15,030 nucleotides of DNA from Thermoplasmata archaeon (lineage in GTDB: Archaea; Thermoplasmatota; Thermoplasmata; Thermoplasmatales; Thermoplasmataceae), in NCBI GenBank assembly GCA_021850835.1, contig JAJZKS010000015.1:1-15030 (forward strand). The letters run 5' to 3'. The position numbers and the translations under genes were made by a program. This document shows positions 11,573 through 15,030 of the stretch, one piece after another. The notes beneath the pieces were generated by a model that saw nothing but the letters and a program-made list of their open reading frames with translations, did not search any database and was not told the DNA's origin. Positions within the stretch are counted from its first letter, which is position 1; every line of letters starts with the position of its first letter.

Positions 11573-12688
11573 TTATGCGTATCGCTTTATCCTGTAGAAA
11601 GTGTCCCTTTGTGCAGGGATCCTTCCAATCTGCCTCACAAGATCGTTAAGCTCCTCGATTGAGGTCCCTTCAGTCCTGTCTGTTGCGCCAAATATTTTCT
11701 CACTGAAGGCTGTTCCAACGAGGTCGCTTCCCCCGCCGTTCAGTGCGATCTGCGCCATTTCCTTACCGATGGCAACCCAGTAGACGCTGATGTTCTTCAG
11801 GTCCTGCCCGCCGAGGGTCCTCGCAAGGGCTATGACTTTCAGGTCAAGTTCACCTGATGCTGGTAGTTTCACGCGGCCGCTTTTCTGCAATGGAGTATTG
11901 TCAGGGCTGAACTTTAATGGGATAAATGATAGAAAACCAGGTACTTCCCTCTGATTGTCCCTTAGCCTGATAATGTGATCTACAATATGTTCAAGCTTCT
12001 CAAGATGCCCGTATGTCATGGTGGAGTTTCCCGGGATGCCCATGCCGTGGATTATCTTTGCGTCCTCAAGCCACTTTTCGCCGGAGATCTTCTGAGGTGT
12101 TGTCATCTGCTTCCTGACAGAAGAATCAAATATTTCTGCCCCGCCTCCTGTATGCGCATCCATTCCTGCCTCCCGGAACCTCGCCACAACTTCCTTCAAT
12201 GAATTTCCAGTGGTTCTTGCAATAAAATCAATCTCAGGTATGGTGAGGGCCTTGAGCGTAACTTCGGGGAGATATTGCTTCACTGTTGAGAAAACCTCTT
12301 CATAGTACTCTAGAGGAAGGTCAGAATTGAAGCCGCCGACTATGTGGATTTCTGTGGCCTCCTGTTCCTTTGCCTTCTCAAGTTCTCCCTTGATCTGGCC
12401 AATAGACAGTTCATAGCCACGGTCAGTTTTTCCCTTCATGGCCATGGGAACATAAAAGGCACAGATAGGGCAGCTCGCAGTACAGTAATTAGAATAATTT
12501 ATGTTATATGAAACGGCATAGGAAACCGTATCACCAACCTGCCGGGACCTGAGGTGGTTGGCCAGTTTCATTAGGTTTGGAAGTTCCAGTTCCCCAACAA
12601 GGTTCATGGCTTCCTTGAAGTTCAGGGGGTAATTTTCATTGAGGTATTCTTTCCAGTATTCAACAGGATATTCCAGGGACCTCTCCAT
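11573..12688 (-). CDS. mqnE: Aminofutalosine synthase MqnE (radical SAM)
   Basis: This encodes 371 residues, the usual size. It joins the MqnA product to S-adenosylmethionine to give 6-amino-6-deoxyfutalosine. The radical SAM cluster motif is C69-x3-C73-x2-C76 (YCTASCPICAFY). MqnE features follow: IHIVGGFNSDLPLEYYEEV, then KALTIPEIDFIARTTG, then MDAHTGGGAEIFDSSVRKQ, then STMTYGHLE, then FIPLKFSPDNT, then VYWVAIGKEMAQIALNGGGSDLVGT. The GGGAEIF and YGHxE parts and the C-terminal GRIPAQRDTFY favour MqnE over MqnC. It precedes mqnA on the same strand. MqnB, MqnC and MqnD are not in the window. Confidence 0.92.
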   Translation of the reverse strand: MERSLEYPVEYWKEYLNENYPLNFKEAMNLVGELELPNLMKLANHLRSRQVGDTVSYAVSYNINYSNYCTASCPICAFYVPMAMKGKTDRGYELSIGQIKGELEKAKEQEATEIHIVGGFNSDLPLEYYEEVFSTVKQYLPEVTLKALTIPEIDFIARTTGNSLKEVVARFREAGMDAHTGGGAEIFDSSVRKQMTTPQKISGEKWLEDAKIIHGMGIPGNSTMTYGHLEKLEHIVDHIIRLRDNQREVPGFLSFIPLKFSPDNTPLQKSGRVKLPASGELDLKVIALARTLGGQDLKNISVYWVAIGKEMAQIALNGGGSDLVGTAFSEKIFGATDRTEGTSIEELNDLVRQIGRIPAQRDTFYRIKRYA

Positions 12689-12707
12689 GGCCAGACATTT
12701 TAACCGG

Positions 12708-12719
12708 ATAGTTAACTAT
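12708..12719 (-). promoter_or_regulatory. 12-base palindrome at the mqnE promoter
   Basis: ATAGTTAACTAT is a perfect palindrome centred 25 bases before the ATG at 12688, where a TATA box is expected (AAAATAGTTAA on the minus strand). It may be the TATA box, an operator over it, or both. Confidence 0.4.
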
Positions 12720-12754
12720 TTTGGAATCACATCAAAATATCAGGGTTAAAAATA

Positions 12755-13792
12755 TCAGTTTTTCTGGCCATTAGCCTTGGTATAGGATATGATTTTCTTT
12801 ACCCTCTCCCTTGTTGGTGGATGGTCGAGGCTCCAGTGCCTTGAAATTTCAGACGGTGTGAAATTCAGTCTGGAGATCTTCTGGAGTGCATTGACCAGGT
12901 CCATACCATTAACAACGCTTGCGGCAATAAGGTCAGCCTGTGCCTCAAATTTTCTCTGTATTGAAGGTATTATGAGAACCAATGATAGCATAAGAATTAT
13001 GAAACCGGCTGCAGGAAGCGCCAGAGCCATAACGGGGTATGTACCAACATCCACGGGATAGACCATTAGGTTTGCGCATATTACAGTGATGGCCCATGCA
13101 ATTGATGCAGTTTTTAACACGTGTTTCTGCTTTGCATGGGCGAATTCATGTGCGATCACTGCAACATTCTCCTCAGGGCTGAGGTTGTCAAGGAGGTAAT
13201 CGGTTATAAAAACTGAATACTTCCTGGCCCCAACCTGGCCTGCATTGGCGATTCTGAACCGCCCCAGGTTCATGACGAAAAGGCCAAGTTTCCCAGTGCC
13301 AAGTTTTTCCGACAGTTCGTCGGCCTTGCTAATGAGGTAGGGATCATCGAGTGGCTTCGAAATTCTCTTTAACCTAGAAGCTGGCAAGTTTGAAAGTAGG
13401 ATTAAAAGGCTCAGCACGAAGAGGAGGTTGATTGTGATTACCCTCTGGAGGCTTGATAGAGAATAGAACAATATGAAAAGAAACAGAAGGATTGGCAGGG
13501 TAATGCTGAAAACAGCATACGTCATGGTGTTTTCCAAAACATACCTTCCCGGCGTTACCTCTATCTTTCTAGCTTTCCGCTCAACCCGGTACTTGTAGTA
13601 GGAGATGGCAGCGAGTACCAGGATCTGTGCAGCAACGACAATAAAGAAATAATGGAATGGCACTCCGAGGTATATTGCAAATATGGTTGGCAGGAACGCC
13701 ACCATTGAACTGACAGAATTTATGGAATTGATCTGCCTGTAGAATTCCCTCATCTTCTGTTCAGTTTCAGGAGTCGCTCTAAGCACTGCCAT
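12755..13792 (-). CDS. M48-family membrane metalloprotease (HtpX/Ste24-like)
   Basis: This encodes 345 residues. Membrane segments are seen at about 30-43, 48-66, 88-111 and 118-135, then a cytosolic zinc-protease domain, with two more hydrophobic parts at 228-245 and 253-276. The zinc site is HEFAH (215-219), with the third ligand E283 in KFEAQAD (E-x3-D). The downstream HPPTRERV (324-331) is the conserved M48 element. Such enzymes degrade or clip damaged membrane proteins. The layout is nearest HtpX, but the family also includes Ste24-like proteases, so no symbol is given. GGGGTGA lies directly before the ATG at 13792. A TATA-like TTTAATTTTATG at 13846-13857 predicts a leader of some 30 bases, unlike the neighbours. 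Confidence 0.88.
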   Translation of the reverse strand: MAVLRATPETEQKMREFYRQINSINSVSSMVAFLPTIFAIYLGVPFHYFFIVVAAQILVLAAISYYKYRVERKARKIEVTPGRYVLENTMTYAVFSITLPILLFLFILFYSLSSLQRVITINLLFVLSLLILLSNLPASRLKRISKPLDDPYLISKADELSEKLGTGKLGLFVMNLGRFRIANAGQVGARKYSVFITDYLLDNLSPEENVAVIAHEFAHAKQKHVLKTASIAWAITVICANLMVYPVDVGTYPVMALALPAAGFIILMLSLVLIIPSIQRKFEAQADLIAASVVNGMDLVNALQKISRLNFTPSEISRHWSLDHPPTRERVKKIISYTKANGQKN

Positions 13793-13845
13793 TCACCCCT
13801 GGGAATTCCTGGCCCCACGATGGCATTCATGGACTGCAGTGGAAC

Positions 13846-13857
13846 ATAAAATTAAAG
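13846..13857 (-). promoter_or_regulatory. Candidate TATA box of the M48 protease gene
   Basis: TTTAATTTTATG on the minus strand would start transcription near 13825, leaving a leader of some 30 bases that includes a strong Shine-Dalgarno-like GGGGTGA abutting the start codon. Confidence 0.4.
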
Positions 13858-13964
13858 AAGACACACAATCACCAGCATGCAGTAGCGGATTGGCAGGAGA
13901 TTACTTAACCGTGATTGCTAACACAGGTCCTTCCTTGCTGTAAATACTAAATAGTTATTAATTT

Positions 13965-13983
13965 TAGTTTATAGCATAAACTA
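13965..13983. promoter_or_regulatory. Perfect inverted repeat before the BNR gene
   Basis: TAGTTTAT-AGC-ATAAACTA has 8-base arms. A second small dyad, ACTA-AA-TAGT, is at 13946-13955. Both lie just upstream of, and touch, the TATA-like CTATTATAAT (13981-13990), so a regulator site is plausible. Confidence 0.4.
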
Positions 13984-13990
13984 TTATAAT
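13981..13990 (+). promoter_or_regulatory. TATA box of the BNR-repeat gene
   Basis: CTATTATAAT is centred about 28 bases before the TTG at 14013 and supports that start, since an in-frame TAG lies at 14004-14006. Confidence 0.5.
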
Positions 13991-14012
13991 GACCACGAAC
14001 TAGTAGCTCGAA

Positions 14013-15030
14013 TTGGACAACAATACTTTCAAGGTTGCACTGGCGACCAAAAATGGAGCTTACTTCCTTACTCCAGATGAGGAAAGGAAGAACTGGGAAC
14101 TCAGCAGACCTTTTCTCACGGATGAGAATGTCAACAGGGTAATAGGCGATGGTCAGGGAAACCTCTTTGCAGCTTCACTCTCCGAAGGCGTGTACAGGTC
14201 AACTGACGGAGGAAAAAAATGGAAGCCTTCCAACAAGGGCCTGCATGTAAGGAAAGTCTGGGAGATAGCTGCAGATCCTCATCATAAAGGAACCCTTTAC
14301 GCTGGAACACAGTATGGCCATCTCTTTAAATCTACAAACTCGGGAGAAAGCTGGGAGGAAGTAGTGAGCCTTCATGATGCCCCAAACAGGGAGAACTGGG
14401 GGATAGACTGGGGTTATAACACCACTGGCCTCACAGTTCACACCATAAAATTTGACCAGACAACCCCTGACAGAATATACATTGTTGCAGCAGGAAACGG
14501 AACTTACAGGAGTGATGACGGAGGGAAAACATGGAAATCACTGAAAAATGGTGTCAACAGAACCTGCACCATTGAAACGGAGAAACTCATATCTTCTGCA
14601 CCATCCGGTGCCCCTCCGGAAGAAAAATTAAGAAAGCATCTTGAAGAATTACATTCCGACACCCATAAGATTGCAGTCTCCAATAAGGATGGTAGAGTCT
14701 GCCAGCAGAACCATTGTGGCACCTTTTTCTCTGACGACCATGGAGACCTTTGGAAGGATGTAAGCATAGACAAGATTAACCGGTTCGGGTTTTCCGTGGA
14801 TTTAGTTGAGGCCCCCAACACTCAAGTGTTTATCATTCCGGTCCCGGATACGGGAGACTGTAAAGACCATAATGTGTGTATACGTGGGCAGCTTTCAGTT
14901 TATAGCACATCTGACTGGGGGAAAAGCTGGACCAAACACACAAAAGGTCTTCCAAGCGATGTCCATACCAATGTGCTCAGAGATTCATTCACACATGACA
15001 GCACCAAATCCCCCGGATTGTATTTCGGTA
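14013..15030 (+). CDS. BNR/Asp-box beta-propeller protein (partial, runs off the right edge)
   Basis: An open frame of 339 codons starts at TTG 14013 and continues to the window end. An in-frame TAG at 14004-14006 bounds the start, and no early in-frame ATG exists. At least five Asp-box-like repeats of the form S-x-D-x-G-x-x-W are seen: YRSTDGGKKW, FKSTNSGESW, YRSDDGGKTW, FFSDDHGDLW and STSDWGKSW. These mark blades of a sialidase- or Vps10-like propeller. There is no signal peptide, so it is probably cytosolic. Proteins of this type are often annotated as exo-alpha-sialidase or glycosyl hydrolase, but catalytic residues were not identified, so only the fold is claimed. An insert near residues 190-215 (EKLISSAPSGAPPEEKLRKH) interrupts the repeats. 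Confidence 0.85.
   Translation, partial: MDNNTFKVALATKNGAYFLTPDEERKNWELSRPFLTDENVNRVIGDGQGNLFAASLSEGVYRSTDGGKKWKPSNKGLHVRKVWEIAADPHHKGTLYAGTQYGHLFKSTNSGESWEEVVSLHDAPNRENWGIDWGYNTTGLTVHTIKFDQTTPDRIYIVAAGNGTYRSDDGGKTWKSLKNGVNRTCTIETEKLISSAPSGAPPEEKLRKHLEELHSDTHKIAVSNKDGRVCQQNHCGTFFSDDHGDLWKDVSIDKINRFGFSVDLVEAPNTQVFIIPVPDTGDCKDHNVCIRGQLSVYSTSDWGKSWTKHTKGLPSDVHTNVLRDSFTHDSTKSPGLYFG

Overview
The window looks like a chromosomal segment of a euryarchaeon, most probably of the Thermoplasmatales/Thermoplasmata. The support is the small subunit of the archaeal family D DNA polymerase, the archaeal/eukaryotic ribosomal protein eL41, a split tRNA-Trp gene with a typical archaeal intron, menaquinone genes of the futalosine route, a family 4 uracil-DNA glycosylase, and a recurring promoter layout in which a TATA-like box lies about 24-30 bases before the start codon. 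That layout implies leaderless or nearly leaderless mRNAs, as is usual in this group. The species was not identified.

Region 1 (1-3936) is accessory DNA. After the tail of an unknown membrane protein there is a set of small genes packed head to tail, nearly all joined by 1- or 4-base stop/start overlaps: three small helical proteins (289-922), a convergent ribbon-helix-helix regulator (919-1131, minus), and then eight coupled genes from 1199 to 3936. These eight encode a second RHH-like protein, three small Cys-rich proteins that are probable zinc binders, a two-helix membrane protein, two unknowns and a complete tyrosine integrase. Two of them (1199-1357 and 2885-3016) are very short. The gap between the two regulators holds a palindromic TATA box, a perfect inverted repeat and an array of GAATG half-sites. 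The integrase ends 50 bases from the 3' end of a tRNA-Trp gene, which is the usual architecture of an archaeal element integrated in a tRNA. No second attachment site is visible, so the left boundary lies outside the window or has decayed.

Region 2 (3987-4126, minus) is tRNA-Trp(CCA) with a 67-base intron after position 37. The intron carries boxes C, D', C' and D, and two 12-base guide intervals that by the N+5 rule point to nucleotides 34 and 39 of the same tRNA. It is therefore a box C/D methylation guide as well as an intron. About 500 bases with no convincing gene follow.

Region 3 (4628-15030) is conserved chromosome: the tiny eL41 gene, an unknown helical protein, polymerase D small subunit, an EamA-type transporter, uracil-DNA glycosylase, a heavily glycosylated surface protein, IMP dehydrogenase, MqnA and MqnE (two steps of menaquinone synthesis), an M48 membrane metalloprotease, and the first 339 codons of a BNR/Asp-box propeller protein that runs off the right edge. 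Most of these genes have their own TATA box, so they look like single transcription units even where they are in tandem.
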